The notes below the pieces were generated by a model. It had not been told where the DNA came from, did no database searches, and worked only from the letters and a program-made list of their open reading frames with translations. From Bog-257 sp963834135 (GTDB lineage: Bacteria > Acidobacteriota > Terriglobia > Terriglobales > Acidobacteriaceae), in contig CAWIAN010000005.1 in NCBI GenBank assembly GCA_963834135.1, positions 248,001 to 312,000 on the forward strand: a DNA stretch of 64,000 nucleotides. The letters are read 5' to 3'. Below, piece by piece: positions 17,018 through 26,308 of the stretch (position 1 is its first letter; every line of letters starts with the position of its first letter). The position numbers and the translations under genes are program-made.

Positions 17018-18271
17018 CTACTTATCCGCGTGAGAATATTGCGTGGCCGCCCATGCACTCAAGGCGGCAAACACAGACCAGGGATAAATCCACGCGGCAA
17101 CCAGAGGCAGCTCCCACAGCTTGAGAGCGGAACCGCTGGTCACCAGGTTGGCGACGCTGAGGGCGATACTGGCCGCGAATCCTGTTCCCAAAACAATCCA
17201 CGTACTACAAGAAAGCAACGTGTACAGCTGGCCGGCGGCATTGATCGGCGCAGCATTCCTCAGCAACCATAAAGCCGCGGGCAGCAGAACAACTTCGTTA
17301 TAGATAAGAAATGGAAACAGCAGTTGAAAGACTGCAATCGAGAAACTGATGGCAAACAGGAAATCGGATTCCCGCCACCGGTAACTCACGGCGATCACCG
17401 CACTGAGCAACAGCACGATAACGGGCACAGCCAGATAGCCATGCAGAAGATCCGGCAGCAGCGGTTTGCTTCCCGCGTAATGAGAATAGGCCCGGACGGT
17501 TGCCAGCCAGGGACCGATCCAGCCGGGTAGAACCAGTTCGGAAGCGACGACGAGGGACGCCGTCGAGCAGGCGAATGCGATCAGGAACAGCCATCGCCCG
17601 CGCCACTTGCTCACCGCCCAAACCGACAGAGGCAGCAATACGCCGATGGCTACATGCGGTTTTGACATGCAGAGCCCGGCCAAAATCCCAGCCCACAGCA
17701 AACGGCCCGACCGCGCCCAGTAGACAACTACGGCCAGTAAACCGGCGATCAACAGCGTAGGTTGACAGAGTTGCAGTCCTAGAACGACGGGATAAGCGGA
17801 GAATGTGCTCAGCAGCACGATCGCAAATGTGAGGTTACGCAGATTCCAGTAAAGGGTCCACAGACGCTGAGAGAGGATTGTGAGGAAGATCGCTCCGAGC
17901 AGTGCCACCACGTGAGCCAGATGAAACGGCAAGACGGCGAGTGGAAGAAACAAGAAGGCAAAATAAGCAGGATAGGCAAAGCGCTGCTGGTTGACCGGTT
18001 TTGTGAGTGCGCTTCCATAAACAGCGATCTGGATTTTCCGCGTAAATTCCGGTTGATAGGGGCTCTGTCGCGACAAGAGTATCTCGCGGCAACCAATCCA
18101 TTCCGGATAGAGTCCCAACCGGACAGTAGGCGCGCGATCAGCAAGCGCCGCTGGCGCAATCACAAGAGCGAAATAGTAACTCGAGGCCAGGCAGACCAGC
18201 AGCAGCGCAAGCTTGCAAAACGTTCTCAACGGGACGCTCTGCGCATGTTCCGTCATAGAAGCTCGCGACAT
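17018..18271 (-). CDS. GT87-like polytopic glycosyltransferase
   Basis: A multi-pass membrane protein of about 417 residues with roughly ten hydrophobic helices. The first luminal loop region contains RLGLYPEWIGCREILLSRQSPY, matching the GT-C fold of GT87/DUF2029 mannosyltransferase-like proteins, in which acidic residues after the first helix bind a polyprenyl-linked sugar. Later motifs include NQQRFAYPAY, YPVVLGLQLCQPTLLIAGLL and LAGLCMSKPHVAIGVLLPL, all typical of the family. The frame is open up to 18454, but the extra N-terminal stretch is not membrane-like; ATGs at 18271 and 18256 are better starts. Substrate unknown. Confidence 0.75.
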   Translation of the reverse strand: MSRASMTEHAQSVPLRTFCKLALLLVCLASSYYFALVIAPAALADRAPTVRLGLYPEWIGCREILLSRQSPYQPEFTRKIQIAVYGSALTKPVNQQRFAYPAYFAFLFLPLAVLPFHLAHVVALLGAIFLTILSQRLWTLYWNLRNLTFAIVLLSTFSAYPVVLGLQLCQPTLLIAGLLAVVVYWARSGRLLWAGILAGLCMSKPHVAIGVLLPLSVWAVSKWRGRWLFLIAFACSTASLVVASELVLPGWIGPWLATVRAYSHYAGSKPLLPDLLHGYLAVPVIVLLLSAVIAVSYRWRESDFLFAISFSIAVFQLLFPFLIYNEVVLLPAALWLLRNAAPINAAGQLYTLLSCSTWIVLGTGFAASIALSVANLVTSGSALKLWELPLVAAWIYPWSVFAALSAWAATQYSHADK

Positions 18272-18972
18272 AAAGTCGGCTGCGAAGCTTTCGTATCCAC
18301 GACGTTTGCGGAGACAGGCAGCCTTACTGTAACCATCGGTGGGCGGGTAGACTTCTTGAGCAGACGAAGTACGATCCCAGTTAACCCCACAAATATGCCA
18401 GTCAACAGGTGGAGACGGGAGAGGGAGACGGGTTACTAAGTCCAGGGTAACCACTTGGTGGGGAAATGTTCATCTACAATGTGCAATTCCTTGCATGTTG
18501 AAAAACGCAAGTAGCGGAATTAAAGGCGATTTTGCGGAATTAGGATTGCAATGTGTTGATTTGGGGTTGTACTCTGCCTATCGGCTGTTGATCGTGGATA
18601 ATGGTCAAACCGTCGAAGGATGAATAACTTGCTTCCTAAACCGTACTGAAGTGAGATAGGGTTGCGGGGGGCAGTGGTTTCGGCGTTTGCGTGGGGCAAA
18701 CGGCGAAAGTAAGGGTAATGACACCAACTGGTGAAATAAGTTGGTCATATTACCGGCATCATGGTGGAAATTTTGAGGGAACTCTGTCGCGCCACGCGGA
18801 GCAAGCCCGGCCCAGAATTTCTGTATCTGCGCCATTAAGATTGCGACCGTTGGAAACAGAAGTCTCTCCGTTGCGGCGGACCGAAGGCTTGTTCGGCCGT
18901 GGTAGTCCTACCGCAATTGTGGTTCCGGACCAGTGCTGATCTTGTTTTTACCGGTGACCTTAGGGAGGGGAT
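18272..18972. other. Long intergenic region with structured leader before the PEP-CTERM gene
   Basis: No convincing gene lies here. The right half (about 18680-18960) contains hairpins: CGTTTGC/GCAAACG around GTGGG near 18690-18710, a larger one pairing CCAACT with AGTTGG and ATGA with TCAT near 18717-18750, and CCGAA/TTCGG in a GCGG...CCGC frame near 18875-18915. A GCAAAC...GAAA string recalls a c-di-GMP-I riboswitch, but the remaining conserved parts were not found. Confidence 0.35.
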
Positions 18973-19650
18973 ATGCGTAGGGTGTTGTTGGTATTGGCCT
19001 TGTTCTTATGTGGGACGGTTGGTGCGTTCGCGCAGTCCCAGGAATATCAGTTTCTGGCATTCAGCGGTGGGGACTGGACGAATGGCTACCCGTATTACAT
19101 CGAGCCAGTCGACGGACCGAGCACTCTGATCTATTCAGTAATGTGCGACGACTATGCGCACGGCGGACAGCCGGGCGATATCTGGGACGCGAATATTACG
19201 AATCTGGGCAGCGAGAACATCTCCCTTACCCGATTCAACAATCTGGCGGGCCCAGCCTCGAATTATGCCCTCGGACTCTATGACGAGGCCGGTTGGATCC
19301 TTCTACAAACGCAAAACGAGCCCAGCAGTGAATGGAAGTCGATGACTTATGCCGTGTGGCATATTTTCGACTCCAATGCTCCGCTGTTTGGCGACGCGGC
19401 GACCTGGCTCGATAATGCTGCGGCCGAGAAGCAGATTGGATTCCCGGGCATAGACTTCAACAAGGTCTACATCCTCACCCCCGTCGACCAGCGCGATCCC
19501 GATCCCAACAGCATGCAGGAATTCATGTACATCGGAGCGGATCCCGGCCAGCAGAACGCGCAGGCGAATCAGACTACGCCCGAGCCGGGAACATTCCTGC
19601 TGCTAGGTTCTGGTGTGCTTGCGTTGATTGGTAAAAAGTTCTGGAACTAG
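18973..19650 (+). CDS. PEP-CTERM sorting domain protein
   Basis: A 225-residue exported protein with signal peptide (VLLVLALFLCGTVGAFAQS) and a C-terminal PEP-CTERM tail: TPEPGT, a hydrophobic helix (FLLLGSGVLALIG) and a short basic end (KKFWN). In this class the tail is recognised by an exosortase (EpsH-type) and the protein goes to the cell surface or biofilm matrix. The body contains YSVMCDDYAHGG and NYALGLYDEAGWILLQ, typical of PEP-CTERM proteins with one conserved Cys-Asp-Asp. The ATG follows TTAGGGAGGGGAT, a strong ribosome binding site. No exosortase gene is in the window. Confidence 0.88.
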   Translation: MRRVLLVLALFLCGTVGAFAQSQEYQFLAFSGGDWTNGYPYYIEPVDGPSTLIYSVMCDDYAHGGQPGDIWDANITNLGSENISLTRFNNLAGPASNYALGLYDEAGWILLQTQNEPSSEWKSMTYAVWHIFDSNAPLFGDAATWLDNAAAEKQIGFPGIDFNKVYILTPVDQRDPDPNSMQEFMYIGADPGQQNAQANQTTPEPGTFLLLGSGVLALIGKKFWN

Positions 19651-19691
19651 GCCGCTGGGTCCGTAACGTTAGCCCTTCCCCAATGTAAAAG

Positions 19692-19731
19692 ACGCTCCCG
19701 AGAGCAAAGACCATCTTGCTCCAGGGAGCGT
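19692..19731 (+). terminator. Long hairpin between the PEP-CTERM gene and pyrG
   Basis: ACGCTCCC (19692-19699) pairs perfectly with GGGAGCGT (19724-19731); an inner GAGCA-AGA/TCTTGCTC helix extends the stem. It ends 41-80 bases after the PEP-CTERM stop and 138 bases before the pyrG ATG. Only TTT follows on the plus strand, so it could be a terminator or a leader element of pyrG. Confidence 0.45.
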
Positions 19732-19868
19732 TTCCAGTCATAATTGGACGTGCACGCATACTCGCTCCACCCTGATTGCGCCGAAACGCTGGCGCACGGG
19801 GCTCCCCTAAAATGCGGGGGACTTTCGGCGCGATTGCAGCGGCACAAATCCCAACAACAGAGGAATCG

Positions 19869-21539
19869 ATGTCGGCAAAGTACATCTTTGTGACCGGCGG
19901 TGTCGTGTCTTCGCTTGGCAAGGGCTTGGCGGCTGCATCCATCGGCTGCCTGATGGAGAGTCGCGGGCTGAAAGTCACTTTGCAGAAGTTCGATCCCTAT
20001 CTCAACGTCGATCCCGGAACCATGTCTCCGTTCCAGCACGGAGAGGTGTTCGTCACCGACGACGGAGCCGAAACCGATCTTGATCTCGGTCACTACGAGC
20101 GCTTCACCCATAGCAAGCTCTCGCGCGAGAACAACTGGACCACGGGTCGCATCTACGAAACCATCATCGCCAAAGAACGCCGTGGCGATTATCTCGGCAA
20201 GACCGTGCAGGTAATTCCGCACGTCACCAACGAGATCAAAGGCGCGATGAAGAAGGTCTCGGCCGACGTCGATCTGGTTATCGTCGAGATCGGCGGAACA
20301 GTCGGCGACATCGAGTCGCTACCCTTCATCGAAGCCATCCGCCAGATGCGTCAGGAACTGGGCCGTGAGAACACGCTGTTCGTACACGTGACGCTGGTGC
20401 CATACATCGCCGCTGCGGGTGAATTGAAGACCAAGCCGACCCAGCACTCCGTCAAAGAATTACTCAGCATCGGCATTCAGCCCGATATCCTGCTGTGCCG
20501 CACCGACCGTTTCCTGTCGAAAGATATCAAGTCGAAGATCGCGCTCTTCTGCAACGTCGAGAACGAAGCTGTCATTACGGCGAAGGATGTGGCCTCGATT
20601 TATGAAGTGCCGCTGGTGTTCGCGCATGAGCAAGTCGACAAGCTAGCGCTAAAGTATCTCCGGATCGAGACCAAGGAGCCGGACCTCAGCCGCTGGGAAG
20701 ACATCGTCCACCGCGTCTACAACCCGAAGGACGAGGTGACGATCGGCATCGTCGGCAAGTATGTCGAATACGAAGATTCCTACAAGTCGCTGAAAGAGGC
20801 GCTGGTACACGGAGCTCTGGCGCACAACCTGAAGCTGTCGGTAAATTGGATCGAAGCCGAAGGCCTGGAGCAGAAAGATGCGAGCGTGCAGGCGCAGCTG
20901 GAGCATGTCGACGGCATTCTCGTGCCCGGCGGATTCGGCAAGCGCGGCATCGAAGGCATGCTTAAGGGCATTCAGTATGCGCGCGAGAACAAGGTTCCAT
21001 ACTTCGGCATCTGCCTGGGTATGCAGACCGCTTGCATTGAGTTCGCGCGTAACGTGTGCGGGCTGGAGCAGGCAAATTCCAGCGAGTTCGATCCGGCAAC
21101 GCCGCATCGCGTGATTTACAAGTTGCGCGAGTTGCGCGGCGTGGAAGAGCTCGGCGGCACCATGCGTCTGGGCGCGTGGACCTGCAAGCTGGAACCCGAT
21201 ACGCTGGCGCGCGCAACCTACGGCGAGAGCGAGATCAGCGAGCGCCATCGTCACCGTTACGAGTTCAATAGGGAATACGAAGGTCCGCTCACCGCAGCCG
21301 GACTGCGGATCAGCGGCGCGACGCCCGACGGAACCTACGTCGAGATCGTCGAGCTTCCCGACCACCCATTTTTCCTGGGCTGCCAATTCCACCCGGAGTT
21401 CAAGTCAAAGCCGCTCGAGCCGCATCCGCTGTTCGCAGCGTTCGTGAGTGCGTCACACGAGAACAAGCTGAAACGTCGGCAGGTTCGTCAAGAGGTTGAT
21501 GTCGAGATGTTTCACCGGCCGGAGAAGGTGAAGGGCTAG
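19869..21539 (+). CDS. pyrG: CTP synthase
   Basis: A 556-residue CTP synthase, converting UTP, ATP and glutamine to CTP in the cytoplasm. The N-terminal synthase domain begins KYIFVTGGVVSSLGKGLAAASIG (P-loop GGVVSSLGKG) and has LNVDPGTMSPFQHGEVFVTDDG. The class-I glutamine amidotransferase domain carries the catalytic Cys in PYFGICLGMQTA, and the His/Glu pair in GCQFHPEFKSKP. Length is family-standard. The ATG at 19869 follows AGAGGAATCG and gives the canonical start; the open frame upstream to 19776 is not conserved in character. Confidence 0.98.
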   Translation: MSAKYIFVTGGVVSSLGKGLAAASIGCLMESRGLKVTLQKFDPYLNVDPGTMSPFQHGEVFVTDDGAETDLDLGHYERFTHSKLSRENNWTTGRIYETIIAKERRGDYLGKTVQVIPHVTNEIKGAMKKVSADVDLVIVEIGGTVGDIESLPFIEAIRQMRQELGRENTLFVHVTLVPYIAAAGELKTKPTQHSVKELLSIGIQPDILLCRTDRFLSKDIKSKIALFCNVENEAVITAKDVASIYEVPLVFAHEQVDKLALKYLRIETKEPDLSRWEDIVHRVYNPKDEVTIGIVGKYVEYEDSYKSLKEALVHGALAHNLKLSVNWIEAEGLEQKDASVQAQLEHVDGILVPGGFGKRGIEGMLKGIQYARENKVPYFGICLGMQTACIEFARNVCGLEQANSSEFDPATPHRVIYKLRELRGVEELGGTMRLGAWTCKLEPDTLARATYGESEISERHRHRYEFNREYEGPLTAAGLRISGATPDGTYVEIVELPDHPFFLGCQFHPEFKSKPLEPHPLFAAFVSASHENKLKRRQVRQEVDVEMFHRPEKVKG

Positions 21540-21769
21540 GTGATCGAGCGGCTATTTAACGGCCGCTTCTACAGGGGCATCTGTTTTTTCGCGGCTGACC
21601 GGCAGGTTTCTCGCAAACGTACGCTTTTCTGGTCCAAAGTCCTTTGTGGCGGCCAACTCATAGTAGCCAAACTTCTGCCGAAATCCGGCTGCAAATTTCT
21701 TTCTTGACGCCTGAATTCTATTTTTGAACCAGTATTTTCTGGCAGAATTAGCGGGTTGCGAGGTGTGCC

Positions 21770-22555
21770 ATGCGCAATCCGTCGCTCTTGCTTTTTGTAG
21801 CGCTGTCTTCCGCAATCCTGTCCGCGCAATCCCAAACACCTAATCCGGAAGATGCGCTACATGCGCCAGATGGCGGAGCGCGCGAGATGATCATGAGCAT
21901 CACTCTCACGCCGCTCGCAGGCGCTCCTTTTCAGGCTACGGTGAATACCGTGTGGACGAAGCACCTTCCCGACGGCAGCACCTCGATTCTGACCAATCAT
22001 CGCTTTGTCGCGCGCGATGGACAAGGCCGCGTTTACCAGGAGCGCCGTACCTTCGTGCCCGAAGGCAGTGACAGAGAGCCGCGAGTCAGGTTCATTGAGA
22101 TCAGCAGCCCGGTAACGCATACCCAGTATTACTGCGATCCCATGCTCAGCAGTTGCGAACTGAGAAGCTATTACGCTCCGATTTCAGAGCCGATCCTCCC
22201 GGTCGGTCCAATCGGCGATGGTAAGCGAGAGCTGAGCCGGGCCAGCCTGGGCACGAAGACGATTGAGGGCGTAGAAGTGATCGGCACGCGCGAGACCATT
22301 ACAATTGCTCCGGGCAGTGCCATGGGCAACACGGCGCCTGTCGAGGAGACGAAGGAGTTCTGGTATTCGCCGAAGCTCGGAATCAATCTGCAGGTGACGC
22401 GACTGGATCCCATGCACGGCGACCAAGTCTTCACGGTCAGCAGCATCACGCTCTCCGAGCCGGATTCTCGGCTTTTTGTCCTGCCGGCGAAATGCAAGGT
22501 CACCGATTTGCGGGACAAGTCTGAGACTGCCAGTACATCATCTGCCGGCCGTTGA
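21770..22555 (+). CDS. Secreted protein of unknown function
   Basis: A 261-residue exported protein with a short signal peptide (LLLFVALSSAILSAQS). The mature part is beta-rich, with PFQATVNTVWTKHLPDGSTSILTN and later VIGTRETITIAPGS, EFWYSPKLGINLQV and FTVSSITLSEPDSRLFVLP. This pattern of tracking a reductive or oxidative surrogate is seen in many acidobacterial secreted proteins of unassigned function. Two cysteines (YYCDPMLSSCEL) are close enough to form a disulfide. Its stop overlaps the kdsA ATG by one base (TGATG), so the two genes are translationally linked, which is unusual for kdsA and might place the product in envelope biology. No enzymatic motif recognised. Confidence 0.75.
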   Translation: MRNPSLLLFVALSSAILSAQSQTPNPEDALHAPDGGAREMIMSITLTPLAGAPFQATVNTVWTKHLPDGSTSILTNHRFVARDGQGRVYQERRTFVPEGSDREPRVRFIEISSPVTHTQYYCDPMLSSCELRSYYAPISEPILPVGPIGDGKRELSRASLGTKTIEGVEVIGTRETITIAPGSAMGNTAPVEETKEFWYSPKLGINLQVTRLDPMHGDQVFTVSSITLSEPDSRLFVLPAKCKVTDLRDKSETASTSSAGR

Positions 22556-23391
22556 TGTACCATCGCTTCTTGGCGCATTCCTTTCAGATCGGCGATGTAA
22601 GCATTGGTGGAGGCCGGCTGTTTCTCATCGCCGGGCCTTGCGTTATCGAGAGCGAAGAGCATGCGCTCAAGATGGCGGAAGCGATCGCGGCCATCGCGCA
22701 TGAGAAAAATCTTCCGTATATCTTCAAGGCTTCCTACGACAAGGCCAATCGCACGTCGATCCAGAGCTTCCGCGGACCTGGGCTGGACGAAGGTTTGCGG
22801 ATTTTAAGGAAGGTTCGGGAGGTTGCCGAGATTCCCGTGCTCACTGATGTTCACCAGGCCGTCGACGTACCGCGAGTGGCGGAAGCCGTCGACGTGATTC
22901 AAATTCCCGCGTTCCTCTGCCGTCAGACCGACTTGTTGATTGCGGCAGGGAAGAGCGGCCGCGCCGTCAACGTGAAGAAGGGTCAATTCGTGTCGCCGTG
23001 GGACATGCGGCACGCGGTGGAGAAAGTTCGCGATTCCGGCGGAGAGCGCGTCTTCCTCACCGAACGAGGCGCTTCATTCGGCTACAACAACCTCGTCGTC
23101 GATATGCGGTCGCTGGCCATCATGCGCAAGTTTGCGCCGGTGGTCTTCGACGCGACACACTCAGTGCAACTCCCTTCAGCGAGTTCCGATGGCGCGCCCG
23201 TGAGCGGCGGCCAGCCCGAATTCATTCCGCTGCTGTCGCGCGCAGCGGTCGCGGCCGGAGTCGACGGCGTCTTCATGGAAGTCCACGACAATCCCGCGCA
23301 AGCCAAGTCCGACGGCGCCAACGCGCTCGATCTGAAGTTGCTACCCGCAGTCCTCGATCAACTGATCGCGATACATTCAGCCTTGAGGTAG
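22555..23391 (+). CDS. kdsA: 3-deoxy-8-phosphooctulonate synthase (KDO-8-P synthase)
   Basis: A 278-residue cytoplasmic enzyme condensing phosphoenolpyruvate and arabinose-5-phosphate to KDO-8-phosphate, the first step of the lipopolysaccharide inner-core sugar. Motifs present are LFLIAGPCVIESEEHAL, YIFKASYDKANRTS, FRGPGLDEGLRIL, VDVIQIPAFLCRQTDLL, VKKGQFVSPWDM, ERGASFGYNNLVVDMR, FDATHSVQLP and MEVHDNPAQAKSDGAN. It looks intact. The start is ATG 22555 inside the previous stop (a TTG at 22552 is also in frame). Its presence indicates an outer membrane with KDO-containing lipid A glycolipid. Confidence 0.97.
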   Translation: MYHRFLAHSFQIGDVSIGGGRLFLIAGPCVIESEEHALKMAEAIAAIAHEKNLPYIFKASYDKANRTSIQSFRGPGLDEGLRILRKVREVAEIPVLTDVHQAVDVPRVAEAVDVIQIPAFLCRQTDLLIAAGKSGRAVNVKKGQFVSPWDMRHAVEKVRDSGGERVFLTERGASFGYNNLVVDMRSLAIMRKFAPVVFDATHSVQLPSASSDGAPVSGGQPEFIPLLSRAAVAAGVDGVFMEVHDNPAQAKSDGANALDLKLLPAVLDQLIAIHSALR

Positions 23392-23403
23392 CAACCCGAT
23401 AAT

Positions 23404-23502
23404 TGTCATCCTGAGCGCTGTGCTTTGGCGCGAGGGATCTGCTGGTCCGTTTCGGCGGAAAAACGGATCCCTCATTGGCCTGGAAGCCTCTTCGTGATGA
23501 CA
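23404..23502. repeat. Dispersed TGTCATCCTGAG inverted repeat, degenerate copy
   Basis: It begins TGTCATCCTGAGCG right after kdsA and ends near 23502 with a degenerate GTGATGACA end. Inside, GGGATCTGCTGGTCCG and CGGATCCC form an inverted pair. Right-hand divergence (TTCGTGATGACA instead of GCTCAGGATGACA) marks it as an older copy. Confidence 0.65.
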
Positions 23503-23529
23503 ACAAACCTTATGCGCTAGGATTTTCCC

Positions 23530-24267
23530 ATGACAAGTCTTTTCTCTCACCCGCGTTTTCTTGCCGTCTATTCCGGAATTCTCACGATCGTCTTCGCCGT
23601 CGTTGTCCTCGCTGGCTTCGCCGAGTCCGGGCAGAAGCAGGCGTTCGATGAAATCACGGCGCACCGCATCAACATCGTCGAGCCCGATGGAACGTTGCGC
23701 CTGGTGATCTCGGACAAAGCCGCGTTTCCCGGCATCATCATCAAGGGTAAGGAGACACCGCATCCTGATCGTTCGACAGCCGGGATGCTTTTCTTCAACG
23801 ACGAAGGCACAGAGAACGGTGGCCTGATCTTCGGCGGCAGCAAAGGCAAGGACGGCAAGGTCTCGAGCTACGGTCATCTCAGCTTCGATCAGTATGAGCA
23901 GGACCAGGTCTTCAGCATCGATGCGGGTGAAGAGAACGGCAAGCGCACTTCCCAGTTGCGCATGATCGACGAGCCCGATCATCCGATCGCGCAGGATATC
24001 GAATCGGCGAGCCGCATCGCGAAGTTACCGAAAGATCAGCAGGAAGCGGCATGGAGGCAGTTCCGCGCCACCACGCCCCATGCGCAGACTCGCATCCTAC
24101 TGGGACGCGCCGACGACAAGTCGGTTGCGCTGCGCCTCAAAGACGAGCAAGGCCGCGATCGCCTGGTCATTCGAGTCTCGTCGGACGGATCACCCGTAGT
24201 TCAGTTTCTGGACGCCAAAGGGAACATAACCTCGCAACTGCCGGCCTCTTCCCACATGCGCCAATAG
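23530..24267 (+). CDS. Membrane-anchored protein of unknown function
   Basis: A 245-residue protein with one N-terminal hydrophobic segment (FLAVYSGILTIVFAVVVLAGFA) that may be a signal anchor, since no clear cleavage site follows. The rest is soluble and beta-rich with repeated strand motifs of the type RINIVEPDGTLRLVISDKA, GMLFFNDEGTENGGLIFGG, RLKDEQGRDRLVIRVSSDG and VQFLDAKGNI. Each is a short polar strand describing a possible repeated beta-hairpin unit. I do not recognise a named family. It stands between kdsA and another secreted-protein gene in the same direction. Confidence 0.7.
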   Translation: MTSLFSHPRFLAVYSGILTIVFAVVVLAGFAESGQKQAFDEITAHRINIVEPDGTLRLVISDKAAFPGIIIKGKETPHPDRSTAGMLFFNDEGTENGGLIFGGSKGKDGKVSSYGHLSFDQYEQDQVFSIDAGEENGKRTSQLRMIDEPDHPIAQDIESASRIAKLPKDQQEAAWRQFRATTPHAQTRILLGRADDKSVALRLKDEQGRDRLVIRVSSDGSPVVQFLDAKGNITSQLPASSHMRQ

Positions 24268-24406
24268 CCCTGAAAGCCGCAATTTCAGAGCTTCAACATC
24301 TCATAGTTGTAGTACTATCTTGCGCAAAGCGGCCACTCGTTGAGAGCCGAGAGTTTCCGTCGTACCTTCCCGGCACGAACATTCTCTCGTTGTTCTGGAG
24401 GTTCGT

Positions 24407-26260
24407 ATGCAAGTCCGGTGCTGTTCGCTTTCTATCGCCGCCGCATTGAGTTTCCCGTTTTTTGTTACCGCTATCCTTGGCGTTCCAGCAGCCGCCGATC
24501 AGTGCGAAGAGATCAAGGCCAACATTGCCAAGATTCAGAAGGACATCACCTACGAGGAGGTCCATCAGTATTTGCCGTGTTGCAAACCCGGACTGCCTGA
24601 CAAGCCAGTAAAAGATCCAGAAGACCAGAAGCTGTTGGCGGCATCGCAGAAAGCATTGCTCGTGGCCGAGCAGCAGCTCAAGGAATGCAATACGCCTCCC
24701 CCAGCTCCAGCGCCTAAGATTGATGGTTTCACCGCCTCGGGCATGGGCGTTCCCGATCCTCAGATCGCAGTAGGTCACAAGTATTTTCTGGCGATCGACA
24801 CCAGCTATCTGGGTTTCTATCGGAAGGACAACCAGCACTTCGCTCCGGCTCCATTTGACTCGGCGCAGAGCGTCGGCACTTTGTTCACTACCTTCTACAA
24901 AGCCATCGACGAATCGATGAACCTGCCGACGTGGATGTGCGATCCAGACAACACCGCACTGGTGTACAAGGATCCGCCACACAACAAGCTGATCAAAAAC
25001 AACTTTGGCTGCATCGCGCAGAACTATGATGCTCGCGTCATCTATGACGCGCCGCGCCATCGCTTCTGGATCGCGTCCGCCGTGCGCCCGTTCATCTGGG
25101 AGTGCACCACCAAATCGGGCGCCAAGGGGCTTGAGACCGAAGGTCCCCAGGGCTTAGTCTGGGATCCCGACCCCAACGATCATTCCGGCAAGACTCCGCA
25201 GTGCCACACCAGTTGGAAGCAGAGCTGGATGCATCGCTTTATCGTGGTGGCCATTTCGCAGACCAACAGTGCTGGCGAGGAAGATCTAAGTAAGCCATTC
25301 CACAAATATGCGCTGGCCGATACCCTGGGCGACTGGCCGCAGATGACCGTCAATGACGACTATTTGGTGCTCGATCACTTCGATACCCAGAATCCTGACC
25401 GGGACCCGGTTGAGGTTTTCGACTCGAAGAAATTGGCGGACGGTGTCATGAACAATACCGCGCTGAAGGTTAAACCGGTGAAGACGATTCCACTGAGCGC
25501 CTTCACCGCCGGAACCGGCAGCCACAAGGTTGCTGCGCAGGGCGGCATCTTCCTGGTGAACAATCATGGCTCGTCGGAAGGCGTAACGTACATGATCGGC
25601 GTGAACGGCCACCAGTTGCTGATCTTCGGATTGAAGTCGCCTGCAGGTAACTCGGGCGGCACGCCGAAGATACTAAGTGGTGCGATTGTCGACGTAGGCC
25701 ATGACGTCGGGTCGATGCGCAATAATGCGGTGTTTCGCGACGGCAAACTCTATATCGCGGCGTTCTTCTGCGAGAAGAACGACAGTAGCGGCAAATGCGA
25801 CAAGTATGCCGGTCGCATTTATCGCATCCCCGTCAATGAAAGCTCGAATGGGGAATCGGTACACGCCGAGGGTCCGGGATCAAGTGGGTTTATGGACTAC
25901 CCGGTCGGCAGCGGGCCGGGGCATTGGATGTCGTACGAAAACACCATGATCGAAGTGACGAAGGACCGCGACATGGTGCTGGGTTTCGAAGGTGTGGGCC
26001 TGGAGAGCACACACCGCGAGCCGGCCGGCATCAAGTACGCGATCTTCTATCACGACAAGGGCAATATCAGCGACAACGGTACGATCCATCATCATCACGG
26101 CGATGCCATGCCCGACCCGCCGGATCCGGGACAAACCGGAGGCATCATCGATCTGGGAGGTATCGCGCTCGATCCATCCGACGACAGAACTGTCTGGATA
26201 TCGCACGGCTTTTCCAAAGACGGTAAATACGAGGAAGCGGTCGGCGCGGTGAAGCCTTGA
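24407..26260 (+). CDS. Large secreted protein of unknown function, propeller-like
   Basis: A 617-residue exported protein. The signal peptide ends near VPAAADQ. A Cys-containing helical region follows (about residues 30-90, with LPCCKP), then a Pro-rich linker (PPPAPAPK) and a long beta-rich domain. Recurrent blade-like pieces are GVPDPQIAVGHKYFLAIDTS, IYDAPRHRFWIASAVR, DTLGDWPQMTVNDDYLVLD, SMRNNAVFRDGKLYIAAFF and IDLGGIALDPSDDRTVWISHG, suggesting a beta-propeller. A HHHHGDAMPD cluster near residue 565 could bind metal. No catalytic family can be named. The ATG follows GTTCTGGAGGTTCGT. Confidence 0.7.
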   Translation: MQVRCCSLSIAAALSFPFFVTAILGVPAAADQCEEIKANIAKIQKDITYEEVHQYLPCCKPGLPDKPVKDPEDQKLLAASQKALLVAEQQLKECNTPPPAPAPKIDGFTASGMGVPDPQIAVGHKYFLAIDTSYLGFYRKDNQHFAPAPFDSAQSVGTLFTTFYKAIDESMNLPTWMCDPDNTALVYKDPPHNKLIKNNFGCIAQNYDARVIYDAPRHRFWIASAVRPFIWECTTKSGAKGLETEGPQGLVWDPDPNDHSGKTPQCHTSWKQSWMHRFIVVAISQTNSAGEEDLSKPFHKYALADTLGDWPQMTVNDDYLVLDHFDTQNPDRDPVEVFDSKKLADGVMNNTALKVKPVKTIPLSAFTAGTGSHKVAAQGGIFLVNNHGSSEGVTYMIGVNGHQLLIFGLKSPAGNSGGTPKILSGAIVDVGHDVGSMRNNAVFRDGKLYIAAFFCEKNDSSGKCDKYAGRIYRIPVNESSNGESVHAEGPGSSGFMDYPVGSGPGHWMSYENTMIEVTKDRDMVLGFEGVGLESTHREPAGIKYAIFYHDKGNISDNGTIHHHHGDAMPDPPDPGQTGGIIDLGGIALDPSDDRTVWISHGFSKDGKYEEAVGAVKP

Positions 26261-26308
26261 TTGCCGGAGGCGGTTCGCGGCGCTGCGCAAATGCGTCGAG
26301 GATCTCTG

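Noticed and set aside
18478..18500. Sigma-54 promoter (TGTGCAATTCCTTGCAT)
   Set aside because: Spacing between the GG-like and GC-like elements is off by one and the GG dinucleotide is missing.
18680..18770. c-di-GMP-I (GEMM) riboswitch before the PEP-CTERM gene
   Set aside because: A GCAAAC..GAAA string is present, but the GACGCAAAGCC-type segment and second helix were not found.
21547..21567. Terminator after pyrG (AGCGGC...GCCGCT)
   Set aside because: A 6-bp stem with no adjacent T-run; too weak to list as a terminator.
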